Assembly: GCA_002697345.1 (NCBI GenBank)
Contig: NZVE01000081.1
Coordinates: 1 to 64,000 of the forward strand
Reading direction: 5' to 3'
DNA length: 64,000 nt
Origin: Paracoccaceae bacterium
Lineage (GTDB): Bacteria > Pseudomonadota > Alphaproteobacteria > Rhodobacterales > Rhodobacteraceae
Both the position numbers and the translations under genes were made by a program. The notes below the pieces were generated by a model. The model saw nothing but the letters and a program-made list of their open reading frames with translations, had not been told where the DNA came from and did no database searches. This document shows positions 20,440 through 30,438 of the stretch, one piece after another (position 1 is the stretch's first letter; each line of letters opens with the position of its first letter).

Positions 20440-20886
20440 ATGATCAAATATGCTTTAGATTGCGAAAATAAGCATAAATTTGAAAGTTGGTTTCAGTCTG
20501 CGGAAGCATTCGATAAACTTGTACGTTCCGGACTTCTATGCTGCTCTGTGTGTGGAGTTAATAAAGTTTCAAAGGCAATAATGACTCCCAATATCGGTAT
20601 TAAAAATAATAGCAAATCCAATTTACCAAAGACTAATAATGAACTTCCGCTTTCAACTCCCTCTACGAAAACAGAAAAAGCAATTAAACAGTTTAGAAAG
20701 CATATAGAAAAAAATTCGGAGAATGTCGGACCAAATTTTGCATCTGAAGCCCGAAAAATGCATATTGGAGACGTACCTGAAAGATCAATATACGGGGAAT
20801 CTACCATCAAAGAAGCTAAAGAGTTGATTGATGATGGAATTTCTGTAGTTCCATTACCGTTCATTCCAAGTAAAAAAACTAATTGA
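20440..20886 (+). CDS. DUF1178 family protein
   Basis: A 148-residue protein that opens MIKYALDCENKHKFESWF and has a Cys pair in LLCCSVCGVNKVSKAIMTP (about residues 32-50), the conserved core of DUF1178; this may bind a metal. The C-terminus ends with FGESTIKE-like sequence (IYGESTIKEAKELIDDG) and VVPLPFIP, also typical. The frame is open back to a TTG at 20383, but the ATG at 20440 matches the family start and has AGGA upstream. Function unknown. It lies downstream of the NUDIX gene with an 80-base gap, as in related genomes. Confidence 0.85.
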   Translation: MIKYALDCENKHKFESWFQSAEAFDKLVRSGLLCCSVCGVNKVSKAIMTPNIGIKNNSKSNLPKTNNELPLSTPSTKTEKAIKQFRKHIEKNSENVGPNFASEARKMHIGDVPERSIYGESTIKEAKELIDDGISVVPLPFIPSKKTN

Positions 20887-21013
20887 GCTTTAGTCAAATG
20901 AGCAACATATCGTGAATTTTTTAAAAATTCTTTGTCACAAATATTCTATTACTTGCCCTTTTTTCTCTTAAGATTTATTCAACCGTCTGATAAAACAACT
21001 GTATGAGAATTAA

Positions 21014-22252
21014 ATGCCTCTTTTAGTTATGAAATTTGGCGGCACTTCACTAGCCACGATCGAGTTAATTAAAAAAGCTGCAGAGCGCGTTAAAGTTGAG
21101 GTTTCCCGCGGTTATGAAGTAATAGTTATCGTCTCTGCGATGTCAGGAAAAACGAATGAACTTATTGGTTGGGTAAATAAGACGTCCTCAATTTATGATG
21201 CCCGAGAATATGACGCGATAGTTTCATCAGGAGAGCAGGTTACAGCTGGACTTTTGGCTTTAGTACTTCAGAATCTGGATATCCCAGCAAGAAGTTGGCA
21301 GGGGTGGCAAGTCCCATTAAAAACGTCAAGTAATCATAGTTCCGCGAGAATAGAGGAAATTCCCACCCAAAACTTAAGGGCAAAATTCAAAGAAGGTATG
21401 AAGGTTGCTGTCGTTGCAGGTTTTCAAGGGCTCTCTTTGGACAATAGAGTCACAACACTTGGCCGTGGCGGCTCGGACACCACAGCAGTTGCTTTTGCAG
21501 CAGCGTTTGGTGCAGAGCAATGCGATATATATACTGACGTGGATGGCATTTACACTACAGACCCTAGAGTCTGCGGGAAGGCGCGGAAATTAAATCAAAT
21601 ATCGTTTGAAGAAATGTTAGAGTTAGCTTCGCAGGGCGCAAAAGTTCTTCAAACAAGATCAGTTGAGTTAGCTATGCGCTTTAATGTTAGAGTGCGAGTC
21701 TTATCAAGCTTTGATCCAAGTCCAGACCAGTCTGGAACCATAGTATGCAAGGAGGAAGACGTTGTGGAAAAAAATGTAGTAGCAGGGGTAGCTTTTTCAC
21801 GTGACGAAGCAAAAATGACTTTGATCTCAGTCTCTGACAAGCCAGGAATAGCAGCAGCAATATTTGGACCTCTTTCTGAAGCAGGAGTTAATGTAGATAT
21901 GATAGTACAAAATATCTCAGATGACGGTTTAACCGATATGACCTTCTCCTGTCCCACCCAAGATGTCGACAGGGCTAAGAATGCGCTTATAGAACATAGG
22001 GTATCTGGACAAATACACTTTGAAGACTTAGTTGCGGATACTGAGGTTGCAAAAGTATCCGTCGTTGGAATAGGGATGAGATCTCATGCTGGTGTAGCAG
22101 CTCAAATGTTCAATACCCTTAAAGATGAAAATATAAATATCAAAGTTATTACAACTTCTGAAATAAAAATTTCTGTTTTAATAGATAGAAAATACTTAGA
22201 ACTGGCAGTTCAAGCACTTCACAACACTTTTAAACTTGAAAAACAAGTTTAA
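21014..22252 (+). CDS. lysC: LysC, aspartate kinase
   Basis: First step of the aspartate pathway to Lys, Met and Thr: phosphorylates aspartate. The length is 412. The kinase domain has KFGGTS at residues 7-12 and GRGGSDTTAVAFAAA near 150, with DIYTDVDGIYTTDPR following. Two C-terminal ACT domains (about 265-335 and 345-410) bind the feedback inhibitor. A possible promoter is TTGCCC (20953) with TATTCA (20976) at 17-base spacing, which is weak. The stop codon lies inside a long palindrome (next entry). thrC, a later gene in the same pathway, is 3.5 kb away on the other strand. Confidence 0.96.
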   Translation: MPLLVMKFGGTSLATIELIKKAAERVKVEVSRGYEVIVIVSAMSGKTNELIGWVNKTSSIYDAREYDAIVSSGEQVTAGLLALVLQNLDIPARSWQGWQVPLKTSSNHSSARIEEIPTQNLRAKFKEGMKVAVVAGFQGLSLDNRVTTLGRGGSDTTAVAFAAAFGAEQCDIYTDVDGIYTTDPRVCGKARKLNQISFEEMLELASQGAKVLQTRSVELAMRFNVRVRVLSSFDPSPDQSGTIVCKEEDVVEKNVVAGVAFSRDEAKMTLISVSDKPGIAAAIFGPLSEAGVNVDMIVQNISDDGLTDMTFSCPTQDVDRAKNALIEHRVSGQIHFEDLVADTEVAKVSVVGIGMRSHAGVAAQMFNTLKDENINIKVITTSEIKISVLIDRKYLELAVQALHNTFKLEKQV

Positions 22253-22260
22253 AAGTGTTG
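22222..22260 (+). repeat. 17-bp perfect palindrome spanning the lysC stop codon
   Basis: CAACACTTTTAAACTTG (22222-22238), a loop of five A, and CAAGTTTAAAAGTGTTG (22244-22260). The TAA stop of lysC is at 22250-22252, inside the right arm. A T run (TCTTTTTC) comes only about 10 bases later, so it is not a textbook intrinsic terminator. It could protect the 3' end, act as a terminator with a displaced T run, or be a binding site. Confidence 0.85.
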
Positions 22261-22375
22261 AGGCAATCTTTTTCTGATGTAAAGCTTTTGCAAATAGAAA
22301 GACTAGTTCTAGTTTATCTAAAAAATATATTAAGTTCCAATTTTTAAACAGATTTAATGCCATTTTAAAATGTAA

Positions 22376-23791
22376 TTATTCTATCCTCAAGATCACACCA
22401 GGATTCATAATACCTTTTGGGTCTAGTGCACCTTTTATTGATTTCATTAACTCTAATTTTGTCGGATCTGAATAAAAGCTCAATTCATTTGTCTTTAAAC
22501 GCCCTATACCATGTTCTGCTGAAAATGAACCATCCATGTTACTAACGATATCATATAATATTTTTTTTACTTTTTTTCGATCATGATCTCTATCAGATCT
22601 AGATTCTCCAGGAAGGGGGAAAACGTTATAATGGATATTCCCATCCCCAACATGTCCAAAACAATTAATTCTAAACTCTCCAATCTCCGATAGTCTTTGC
22701 TCTGCCCGAGAAATAAATTCTGGAATCATACCGATAGGAACTGATAAATCAGACGAAGAAATAGCTCCTGTACGGTGGTTAGCTTCGGGGATACTTTCTC
22801 TAACTTTCCAAAAATCATCTCTTTGCTGTATGGACTGAGATATCACTCCATCCATTACCAGGTCTCGATCATAGGCATCTTCAAAAAGCATTTCCAAGAC
22901 CTCTTGAGACAATGTGCCTTCATGACAACCAACATCTAATAATACCATCCACTGCGGCTCGTATGAAAATGGTAAGATCACGTCAGGCCCAACTTCTTTT
23001 AAAAACTGCAAGCCTACAGAACTTATCAACTCAAATGCTGATAGATCGGTTCCCAATCTATCTCTACAAAGTGAGAATAACTCAATTGCAGCTCTAGGGT
23101 CCTTAACCACAAAGAAAGCTGAAGCTTCATTTTTTGGTTTAGGAAATAATTTTAAACTAGCGGCAGTTATAATACCCAAAGTGCCCTCCGAACCAATAAA
23201 AAGGTTATTTAGATCATACCCTGTATTATCTTTTCTTAACCGGGAAAGGCCATTAAATATGCGACCATCAGGCAAGACAGCCTCAATTCCCAAACACAAA
23301 TCACGAGTATTTCCATACCTTACGACATTTACACCTCCGGCATTTGTCGCTAAATTTCCTCCTATCCTAGCAGACCCCTCTGAGGCTAAAGAGAGTGGAA
23401 ATATTCGTTCAGATGAGTTTGCCAGATCCTGTATATCTTTTAGAATTACGCCTGCTTCGGCTATCATTATGTTTTCAGACAACCAGACATCTCTCACCTT
23501 ATTCATCCGCTCTAAAGATAATATAACTGGTTTCGGACCATCCGGCATAATTTGCCCACCGACTAGGCCTGTCCCTCCTCCATAAGGAACTATGCCAATA
23601 TTATGCTCTGAGCAAATTCTAACTATTCGAGCCACATCATTCGTATTGTCAGGTGTTAATAATAAACCCTCTATCCCAAAATGACGGCCACGCGGCTCTT
23701 CTAAATATGAGTTAGTTAATTCCCGAAACACGCTTTCAGGAAGGCATTCCCTAAGCTTTGCCTCTATTATATTTGATACTGGTTTTATCAT
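22376..23791 (-). CDS. FAD-linked oxidase, D-lactate / D-2-hydroxyacid dehydrogenase family
   Basis: A 471-residue flavoprotein of the VAO/PCMH family. The FAD-binding domain (about 40-220) contains IVPYGGGTGLVGGQ, LASEGSARIGGNLATNAGG and FIGSEGTLGIIT. The C-terminal substrate domain has CFGHVGDGNIHYNVF, ending with NPGVILR. The nearest relatives by motif are GlcD, D-lactate dehydrogenase (cytochrome) and D-2-hydroxyglutarate dehydrogenase; the sequence alone does not separate them. It probably hands electrons to the electron-transfer flavoprotein or quinone pool. It stands alone, convergent with lysC. Confidence 0.88.
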   Translation of the reverse strand: MIKPVSNIIEAKLRECLPESVFRELTNSYLEEPRGRHFGIEGLLLTPDNTNDVARIVRICSEHNIGIVPYGGGTGLVGGQIMPDGPKPVILSLERMNKVRDVWLSENIMIAEAGVILKDIQDLANSSERIFPLSLASEGSARIGGNLATNAGGVNVVRYGNTRDLCLGIEAVLPDGRIFNGLSRLRKDNTGYDLNNLFIGSEGTLGIITAASLKLFPKPKNEASAFFVVKDPRAAIELFSLCRDRLGTDLSAFELISSVGLQFLKEVGPDVILPFSYEPQWMVLLDVGCHEGTLSQEVLEMLFEDAYDRDLVMDGVISQSIQQRDDFWKVRESIPEANHRTGAISSSDLSVPIGMIPEFISRAEQRLSEIGEFRINCFGHVGDGNIHYNVFPLPGESRSDRDHDRKKVKKILYDIVSNMDGSFSAEHGIGRLKTNELSFYSDPTKLELMKSIKGALDPKGIMNPGVILRIE

Positions 23792-23881
23792 GACGAAAAC
23801 TTCATATTAGATTATTGAATTAGTCAACAAGATGTTCTTAATTTTCATTTAATATACCAATAACAAAAGACATCAAATAAA

Positions 23882-24475
23882 TTACTGTTCTTTTCCTATT
23901 AAAGTCTTACCTCGACGGTCAGATCGAAGGCAAGCGTATAAGACATGATTGCGCCAACGTCCATTTATTTGAAGGTAACTTTGAGCAACACCTTCATACT
24001 TAAATCCTGATTTCTCCAATACACTCCTTGAAGCTAAATTATCTGGTAGGCATGCAGCTTCTATCCTACTCAGGTCTATAGAATTAAACGCGTAGTATAC
24101 TAATGCTTCAATAGCCTCTCGCATAAAACCATTTCTAGCGTAGCTTTTTCCAATCCAGTACCCAAGCGTTCCCACCTGTGCAGGTCCTCTTCTAATATTA
24201 TCTAAGGTAATTGCTCCCAAAATTTTTCCGGTAGAACGCAATATCATAAATACAGGAACAGCAGTACCATCTCCAACTGCTTTTTGAGACCAATAAACTC
24301 GATTATTGAAGTTTTTTTTAGATAAATGATCAATAGACCAAGAGGGCTCCCAAGGTTCTAAAAATTCAATACTCTCTTCTCTAAGCATAGCCCAGGACTT
24401 GAAATCACTTTGCACTGGAAGTCTAAGTGACATACGCTCAGTTTCAATAATAAGCTTGCGATTCAAGCCTAGCAT
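23882..24475 (-). CDS. GNAT acetyltransferase, RimJ/RimL-like
   Basis: A 197-residue N-acetyltransferase. The N-terminus ETERMSLRLPVQSDFKSW, the central LGYWIGKSYARNGFMREA (acetyl-CoA loop) and the ARNL-like SRIEAACLPDNLASRSVLEKSGF block are typical of RimJ/RimL, which acetylate protein N-termini such as ribosomal S5 and L7/L12. The actual substrate is unknown. Its ATG overlaps the M16 protease stop (TAATG), so it is the last gene of the thrC-M16-GNAT unit. Confidence 0.88.
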   Translation of the reverse strand: MLGLNRKLIIETERMSLRLPVQSDFKSWAMLREESIEFLEPWEPSWSIDHLSKKNFNNRVYWSQKAVGDGTAVPVFMILRSTGKILGAITLDNIRRGPAQVGTLGYWIGKSYARNGFMREAIEALVYYAFNSIDLSRIEAACLPDNLASRSVLEKSGFKYEGVAQSYLQINGRWRNHVLYACLRSDRRGKTLIGKEQ

Positions 24476-25737
24476 TATTGAGACAATCGGTCTTTAATAT
24501 CTTGAAGACTACGGGATCTTTTTACTGGGCCATAAGTTGCCATGGCAACTTTCTTGTTTAAAGTTAGTTCTTGAGAAAAATTTCGCACCTGATCTAGACA
24601 CACATTATCAATTTTTCTGATAGTTTCTTTAAGTTTTGGAACTTTCCCCCAAATACCTACTAACCTAGCCAAGCGTTCAGCACGTGCTGAAGAGCTTTCT
24701 AGACCCATTAAAAGTCCGGCTTTCATTTGGGCTCGAGCACGAGTTACTTCTGATTCTGACAAATCTACAGAAGCTCGTTTTAACTCATCAATTATAATGT
24801 CTGAAAGATCTTTAACCGAATCTTCAGACGTGCCAGCGTAGATAGTCATTAAACCAGTATCAGAATATGCGCCTAACTGAGAAAAGATAGAATAACACAA
24901 TCCACGCTTTTCTCTGACTTCCTGAAAGAGTCTCGATGACATGCCTCCACCGAAAGCACTCGAAAAGATTTGCGCAGCAAAAAAATCATCGTGTCTATAC
25001 CCACAGCCTTCAAAAGCTAGTGCATAATGTGCTTGTTCCAACTTTTTAACCACTTTTTTACTGCCAGTTGAAAACTTTGCGGGAATCGTAGGTGTGGAAT
25101 CTACTCTAGACAGGTGACCAAATATATTCTCTGCTAAACGTACTATTTGATCGTGATCAACTGCACCAACAGCGGATAGAATTAGTCTATCGGGACTATA
25201 ATGTTGTTTAATAAATTTAGACAAATCACCTTTTGTGAATTGTGAAATTTTTTCACTTGGGCCCAGTATAGTCCTACCAAATGGTTGATCAGGGTATGCC
25301 GAGTCCTGCAACCAATCAAAAATTACATCGTCAGGTGTATCTAGCGACATTCCGATTTCTTGTAAGATAACACCTCGTTCAACTTCAATTTCATTTTTAT
25401 CAAAAAGTGGATTCAGAACGATGTCCCCTATTACCTCCAAAGCCAGGTTAACGTCATTTTTTAATACTCTCGCATAATAAGCCGTAACTTCTTTACTAGT
25501 ATAAGCATTTATATATCCACCAACGTCTTCTATCTGTTCAGCAATTTCTAAAGCCGTTCTTTTTCGTGTTCCCTTAAATGCCATATGTTCTAAAAAATGA
25601 GCAATCCCATTTTGTTCAGTGGTCTCATGTCGACCACCAGCATTTACCCAAATCCCAACAGTAGCACTCTCCAATCCCGGCATATTCTCCGTAACAACCC
25701 GAAACCCATTCGAAAAAGTATGTAACGTTTCAGTCAT
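24475..25737 (-). CDS. M16 family zinc peptidase (processing-peptidase-like)
   Basis: A 420-residue pitrilysin-family peptidase. The inverted zinc motif HFLEH is at residues 47-51, in AHFLEHMAFKGT, with the distal Glu in the helix around EVERGVILQEI. It resembles the beta subunit of mitochondrial processing peptidase, which has alphaproteobacterial homologues in this position after thrC. A second, inactive half-domain lies at about 190-400. No signal peptide is seen. The gap to thrC is three bases. Confidence 0.92.
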   Translation of the reverse strand: MTETLHTFSNGFRVVTENMPGLESATVGIWVNAGGRHETTEQNGIAHFLEHMAFKGTRKRTALEIAEQIEDVGGYINAYTSKEVTAYYARVLKNDVNLALEVIGDIVLNPLFDKNEIEVERGVILQEIGMSLDTPDDVIFDWLQDSAYPDQPFGRTILGPSEKISQFTKGDLSKFIKQHYSPDRLILSAVGAVDHDQIVRLAENIFGHLSRVDSTPTIPAKFSTGSKKVVKKLEQAHYALAFEGCGYRHDDFFAAQIFSSAFGGGMSSRLFQEVREKRGLCYSIFSQLGAYSDTGLMTIYAGTSEDSVKDLSDIIIDELKRASVDLSESEVTRARAQMKAGLLMGLESSSARAERLARLVGIWGKVPKLKETIRKIDNVCLDQVRNFSQELTLNKKVAMATYGPVKRSRSLQDIKDRLSQ

Positions 25738-25740
25738 ATT

Positions 25741-27123
25741 TTAAATCCTTTCAAGAACAACGCTCTTAATTGCATCAAGACTATTTGGTAATTCAGTTAT
25801 ACGCTCCTTCTTATTAAATAAATTAGATAAGTTCTTTGGCATAACAGGTCTTTTCCCAGTAGAGCTTTCATAAGCTTCAAAGAATTTTGCTGGATGAGCA
25901 GTAGCCAAAGTAATCATTGGTTCGTCACACATATTATCTTCTGCTACTTTTAGACCAACAGCTGTGTGAGGACAAACTTCAACCTTATATTTTTTCAAAG
26001 CGTTATTTATTGTTTCAGATGTCTCATCTTCACTAACCTTTCCTGAAGAGTAATGGGCAAGTAAATTAATAAGCGTCGATTCTTGAATTTTAAAACTTCC
26101 AGTATGTGCAAAGTCTGCAAAGAGTTGACTAACTTTACTCGAATCACATGAAAGCGCATAGTATATGGCGCGTTCAAAATTTGAACTTACTTGAATATCC
26201 ATAGAGGGACTCATTGATGGATTAACTATACCCCTAGCATATTCACCAGATGTTAAAGCATTATGAAGAATATCATTCTGATTAGTAGCTATAATGAGCT
26301 TGGATATGGGTAATCCTATTTTTTTTGCTATATACCCCGCAAAGATATCACCAAAATTTCCCGTTGGAACTGTAAAACGTACTTTTTTACCGTCAAGGTT
26401 AAGAGAAGAGTATGAAGAAAAATAGTATACTATCTGAGCCATTATTCTTGCCCAATTTATAGAATTAACTCCCGATAAATTAACCTGGTCACGAAATTTC
26501 AGATCATTAAAAAGGTCTTTCAAAGCTTTCTGACAATCATCAAAATCACCATCAATTGAAATTGCATGTACATTTGTAGCTGAAGGAGTTGACATTTGAC
26601 GTCTTTGGACTTCAGAAACGCGCCCACGTGGATACAAGATAAATACATCCACAGCCTCTAAACCTTTAAATGCCTCGATTGCAGCTGACCCCGTATCACC
26701 AGACGTCGCACCGATGATAGTAACTCTTTTTCCTGTTTTTTTAAGGGAAGCTCGGAATAGCTGTCCTATTAATTGCATGGCAAAATCTTTGAATGCCAAT
26801 GTTGGACCGTGGTAAAGCTCTAGTAAGTAGTGCTTTTCTGAAAGTTGCCTAAGAGGCGCTTTAGAATGATGAATAAAATTAGAGTAAGACTGATGAATTA
26901 TATTTTTAAACTCTACTTCTTCGAACACTTCCCCAACAAAAGGCTTCATTACCTTAAAAGCAATTTCCTCATAGGACAAATGACCTAGAGAACTAATAAA
27001 GTTCGAATCAAATTTAGGTAATGCCTTGGGCACATAAAGCCCACCATCTCTTGCTAACCCAGCAAGCATTGCTTCTTCAAAGTTTAACTCTGGTGCTGCC
27101 CCTCTTGTTGAAATATATTGCAT
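25741..27123 (-). CDS. thrC: ThrC, threonine synthase
   Basis: PLP enzyme converting O-phosphohomoserine to threonine. The length is 460. The N-terminus MQYISTRGAAPELNFEEA is that of the longer proteobacterial/fungal class, and the PLP Lys is Lys112 in LAFKDFAMQLIG. The phosphate-binding glycine loop appears in SGDTGSAA. One base separates it from surf1 upstream, so thrC is transcribed with the cytochrome oxidase genes, an arrangement conserved in Rhodobacterales. Confidence 0.96.
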   Translation of the reverse strand: MQYISTRGAAPELNFEEAMLAGLARDGGLYVPKALPKFDSNFISSLGHLSYEEIAFKVMKPFVGEVFEEVEFKNIIHQSYSNFIHHSKAPLRQLSEKHYLLELYHGPTLAFKDFAMQLIGQLFRASLKKTGKRVTIIGATSGDTGSAAIEAFKGLEAVDVFILYPRGRVSEVQRRQMSTPSATNVHAISIDGDFDDCQKALKDLFNDLKFRDQVNLSGVNSINWARIMAQIVYYFSSYSSLNLDGKKVRFTVPTGNFGDIFAGYIAKKIGLPISKLIIATNQNDILHNALTSGEYARGIVNPSMSPSMDIQVSSNFERAIYYALSCDSSKVSQLFADFAHTGSFKIQESTLINLLAHYSSGKVSEDETSETINNALKKYKVEVCPHTAVGLKVAEDNMCDEPMITLATAHPAKFFEAYESSTGKRPVMPKNLSNLFNKKERITELPNSLDAIKSVVLERI

Positions 27124-27124
27124 A

Positions 27125-27811
27125 TTAATCTCTCAATTTCTTTTTGGTATATCTAATACGCCAAACCAGATAGAGTGTCATCCCTGCCCAGACTAAAGCC
27201 AACGAAAACCATGTTAATGCATATTGAAAATGATTATTTGGGATGCGCTCTGGAGTAATAGGCAAAATAATCACCTCTGGCCTTTGTGGAGAAATACTCT
27301 TTGCAACAATCATAACAGGATCAGTACCAAGTTTTTTTGCAATTTCGGCAACATCTCTTGCAAACCAAATTCCCTTCGTGAAATCCGGTTTTGGTGTAAA
27401 GCTATCAATCTCATCGGGCCAGTAAAGGTTTCCTATAACATCAGCCTGCCAAGACTTGCTTAGGTTACCTTTAGCATTCAATGGTATAAATCCCTGATCT
27501 AAAAGTACTTTCCGAGTCCCTAGATCAAAGGCACTTATTACTCGATACCCTGGACCTTTATATTTGATAGAAATTAAAACATGAATTTCTGAGTTCAAAA
27601 TTTTACCGTTAGTGACAACAGGCATGTACTGGTTTTTTTCTTTACTTTCATTTCCAGGAAGCTCTCTAGGTGTGGCTGTAGTTGTTAACTCGATCTCACT
27701 TAAAATATTTTGCTTCCAAGATAATCGTTGGATCTGCCACGAGCCCAAAGCTATTAGGATGAGAACACCCCCAAATCCAAAAATAAAAGGTGAAACAAAG
27801 TTCTTCAACAC
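27125..27811 (-). CDS. SURF1 family cytochrome oxidase biogenesis protein
   Basis: A 228-residue inner-membrane protein with one N-terminal (about 9-27) and one C-terminal (about 200-220) membrane helix around a periplasmic domain, the SURF1 layout. GSWQIQRLSWKQ at the N-terminus and PNNHFQYALTWFSLA at the C-terminus are family signatures. It helps insert heme a into subunit I of aa3 oxidase. The start is GTG with AGGG just upstream. It is downstream of coxC. Confidence 0.92.
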   Translation of the reverse strand: MLKNFVSPFIFGFGGVLILIALGSWQIQRLSWKQNILSEIELTTTATPRELPGNESKEKNQYMPVVTNGKILNSEIHVLISIKYKGPGYRVISAFDLGTRKVLLDQGFIPLNAKGNLSKSWQADVIGNLYWPDEIDSFTPKPDFTKGIWFARDVAEIAKKLGTDPVMIVAKSISPQRPEVIILPITPERIPNNHFQYALTWFSLALVWAGMTLYLVWRIRYTKKKLRD

Positions 27812-27869
27812 CCGCCCTAACTAAGGTTTCTTTAATAGGTCAAATTACTAAAAGCAGGAAGTTTTTTAT

Positions 27870-28670
27870 CTAACCACCCCAAACATAAACTGCCAAAAAT
27901 AAAAACAACCAAACTACGTCGACAAAATGCCAATACCAAGCAGCGGCCTCAAACCCAATGTGTCTTTCCGGCGTAAAGTGACCTGCATAAGTTCTAATAA
28001 GGCAAACTGCTAAAAAAATTGTTCCAATTAAAACATGAAAACCGTGGAATCCGGTAGCCATAAAAAAGTTAGCTCCATATATATTTCCTGAAAAACCAAA
28101 AGCAGCATGACTATACTCATAAGCCTGAAAAACTGAAAAAAGAGCTCCGAGTAAAATAGCTAAGATTAGTCCATTCTTAACATCTTTGCGATTATTTTCA
28201 TGAACAAGCGCATGGTGTGCCCATGTAGCAGCAGCACCTGAACACAATAAAATAAGGGTATTAATAAGTGGTAAATGCCACGGATCAAAAGTTTCTATAC
28301 CGACAGGAGGCCATACTCCATCAATTGCTGGTGAGTTTGGGCCCATTGGATACATAGCATGTTTAAAAAAGGACCAAAACCATGCTAGAAAAAACATTAC
28401 CTCTGACGTGATAAAGAAAATAAAACCATACCGAAGCCCAATTCTTACCACTGGAGTGTGGTCCCCTGCATGGCTTTCGTCTATTACATCTGCCCACCAG
28501 CTAAACATAACATAAAGAACTCCGACCAATCCAATTATAGCTAACCAAGGGCTACTTCCGTGGAGCCAAAAAACCAGACCTGAAAACATAGCAAACGCGG
28601 AAACAGCCCCTAAGAAGGGGTTCAACGATGGTGATAAAATGTGGTAGTCGTGATTCTTAACATGTGCCAT
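27870..28670 (-). CDS. coxC: Cytochrome c oxidase subunit III
   Basis: Subunit III of aa3-type oxidase, 266 residues with seven membrane helices. Landmarks are [47 protein letters not shown] and the C-terminal [20 protein letters not shown]. It is needed for stability of the heme-copper core. In Paracoccus the gene is ctaE. Subunit I (coxA) is not in this window and must be elsewhere, as is normal for this group. Confidence 0.97.
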   Translation of the reverse strand: MAHVKNHDYHILSPSLNPFLGAVSAFAMFSGLVFWLHGSSPWLAIIGLVGVLYVMFSWWADVIDESHAGDHTPVVRIGLRYGFIFFITSEVMFFLAWFWSFFKHAMYPMGPNSPAIDGVWPPVGIETFDPWHLPLINTLILLCSGAAATWAHHALVHENNRKDVKNGLILAILLGALFSVFQAYEYSHAAFGFSGNIYGANFFMATGFHGFHVLIGTIFLAVCLIRTYAGHFTPERHIGFEAAAWYWHFVDVVWLFLFLAVYVWGG

Positions 28671-28691
28671 TTTTAATTTCCCTTGTGGGTT

Positions 28692-29273
28692 TTAGTTTAG
28701 TTTTACTTTTTTCGGATTTTCTAACATAATCGCAGCGGATTCAACAATTTCTTGCTGATAAAAAGTATAGCTGAGTGTTATCTGGTTAATAAACTTACCA
28801 TCCCTATCATTTTCAATATCAGGATTGATGTAAAAGCTTACAGGCATTTGAACTCGTTCACCAGGCGCAAGAAGTTGTTCTTCAAAACAAAAGCAATCAA
28901 TTTTTGTAAAAAATGAACCTGCTGAAAATGGAAAAACATTATAACTTGCAGTGCCCATTATAGGCTCCGATGTAGGGTTATAAGCTTCATAAAATGCTAG
29001 CCCCATCTCACCGATTTTTACATTCATTTCTTTTTGAACTGGCTTGAACTCCCAAGCGAGTGCTCTATCTACAGACCCGTCAAATCTTATTTTTATTTCT
29101 CTATCAATAATTATAGTAGATTCCGTGTCAGCAGTAAGAGTAGTTCCGGCAAAACCAGTCACACGGCAAAACCAATCATAGAAAGGAACAGATGCAAAAG
29201 CTAATGTTATCATAATCACTACAACGGCAGACAACCCAAACAGCATTTTCTTATTTCTTTGGGCTAACTCCAT
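28692..29273 (-). CDS. ctaG: CtaG/Cox11, copper chaperone for cytochrome oxidase
   Basis: Membrane-anchored periplasmic copper carrier that helps build the CuB site of subunit I. The length is 193, with one N-terminal helix (about 10-30). The CFCFEEQ motif holds the copper-binding Cys pair, and VPFYDWFCRVTGFAGTT, with a further conserved Cys, follows the helix. PVSFYINPD completes the family pattern. It lies between the small coxF-like gene and coxC. Confidence 0.95.
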   Translation of the reverse strand: MELAQRNKKMLFGLSAVVVIMITLAFASVPFYDWFCRVTGFAGTTLTADTESTIIIDREIKIRFDGSVDRALAWEFKPVQKEMNVKIGEMGLAFYEAYNPTSEPIMGTASYNVFPFSAGSFFTKIDCFCFEEQLLAPGERVQMPVSFYINPDIENDRDGKFINQITLSYTFYQQEIVESAAIMLENPKKVKLN

Positions 29274-29275
29274 TT

Positions 29276-29464
29276 CTATTCTTTACCAACAGGCACTAAG
29301 GCTGGCCTTGTAATATGATCAAAAGCTTCAATGTTACCACCGTTAGATACTTTAACAATTGTTAAACCAAATACAATGGATACCAGAGCAACTAATACCA
29401 GTCCTAATCCGATGTTTCTTCCCAAACGACGGCGGTGTAACTCATGGGCTGTGCGGAAACTCAT
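29276..29464 (-). CDS. Small membrane protein of the cta operon (CoxF/ORF2-like)
   Basis: A 62-residue protein with a basic N-terminus ([11 protein letters not shown]) and one membrane helix (about residues 17-38). The frame is open to 29494, but the ATG at 29464 overlaps the ctaB stop as ATGA and fits family size. Paracoccus and relatives carry a small gene at this exact place between ctaB and ctaG. A role in oxidase assembly is inferred from position only. Confidence 0.75.
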   Translation of the reverse strand: MSFRTAHELHRRRLGRNIGLGLVLVALVSIVFGLTIVKVSNGGNIEAFDHITRPALVPVGKE

Positions 29465-30396
29465 AACCAAGCCTCTAAACCAGCTTTTATCCACATAGAC
29501 TGAAATGCCAAGGCTAAAAAATGTAAAAAAAGGTATGAAAGTGATTGTCTAAAATACTTTCTCTCTTGAATATAATTGTCACTTTTTGCTACTTCTTCAT
29601 CACGCCTTAATAACGCCCAGGCACCATAAATAAACCTAATATTTAACACAGCTGCTATTACAAAGTATATAAGCCCTCCAACGCTGGTAAAAGATAGTCC
29701 CAAAGCCACGGGGGCAAGGAAAAGGCTATACAGTATTATCTTCTTACGCGTTTCAAGTTTTCCATGCGTAACTGTTAGCATGGGGACACCTGCTGCTGTA
29801 TATTCATCATTCATAAATAGTGCCAATGCCCAGAAATGCGGCGGCGTCCATAAAAAAATTAAAAGAAACATCATTATACTTATATGTGAAATATCACCAG
29901 TGGCGACTGTCCATCCTATAAGCGGTGGGAAAGCACCCGCTGCACCCCCAATTACTATGTTTTGAGGCGTCCATCGCTTTAACCACATCGTATAAATTAC
30001 TACATAGAAAAAAATGGTAAAAGCCAAAACTCCTGCAGCAAGAAAGTTTGATGCTAGACCTAACATTACTACCGAAATAAAAGACAACCACATACCAAAA
30101 GATAGTGCTTCTCCAGGTTTTATACGTCCACTAGGAACTGGACGACTTTTGGTTCTTTTCATCACTGAGTCTATATCGTGATCAAACCACATATTTAAAG
30201 AACCTGAAGCTCCTCCACCAAGTGCAATAAATAATATAGAAGTAAAAGCAATAAAGGGATGCGTATAACCAGGAGCTATAAAAAGTCCGACAGCCGCAGT
30301 AAAGACCACTAAAGACATAACACGTGGCTTTAATAGCGCAAAGTAATCTCCAAACTCTGCTTCGTTTAAATCTATTTGCTGTGTTATTTCACTCAT
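29461..30396 (-). CDS. ctaB: CtaB, protoheme IX farnesyltransferase (heme O synthase)
   Basis: UbiA-type prenyltransferase, 311 residues and about nine membrane helices. It adds a farnesyl group to heme b to make heme O, the precursor of heme A. The two Asp-rich motifs are visible: [19 protein letters not shown] (about 89-107) and [12 protein letters not shown] (about 195-206). It follows coxB after 42 bases and overlaps the small gene below by four bases. Confidence 0.97.
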   Translation of the reverse strand: MSEITQQIDLNEAEFGDYFALLKPRVMSLVVFTAAVGLFIAPGYTHPFIAFTSILFIALGGGASGSLNMWFDHDIDSVMKRTKSRPVPSGRIKPGEALSFGMWLSFISVVMLGLASNFLAAGVLAFTIFFYVVIYTMWLKRWTPQNIVIGGAAGAFPPLIGWTVATGDISHISIMMFLLIFLWTPPHFWALALFMNDEYTAAGVPMLTVTHGKLETRKKIILYSLFLAPVALGLSFTSVGGLIYFVIAAVLNIRFIYGAWALLRRDEEVAKSDNYIQERKYFRQSLSYLFLHFLALAFQSMWIKAGLEAWL

Positions 30397-30438
30397 ATTT
30401 TTCCTATAAAATATACTAGGAATTGATATAGATTAGCT

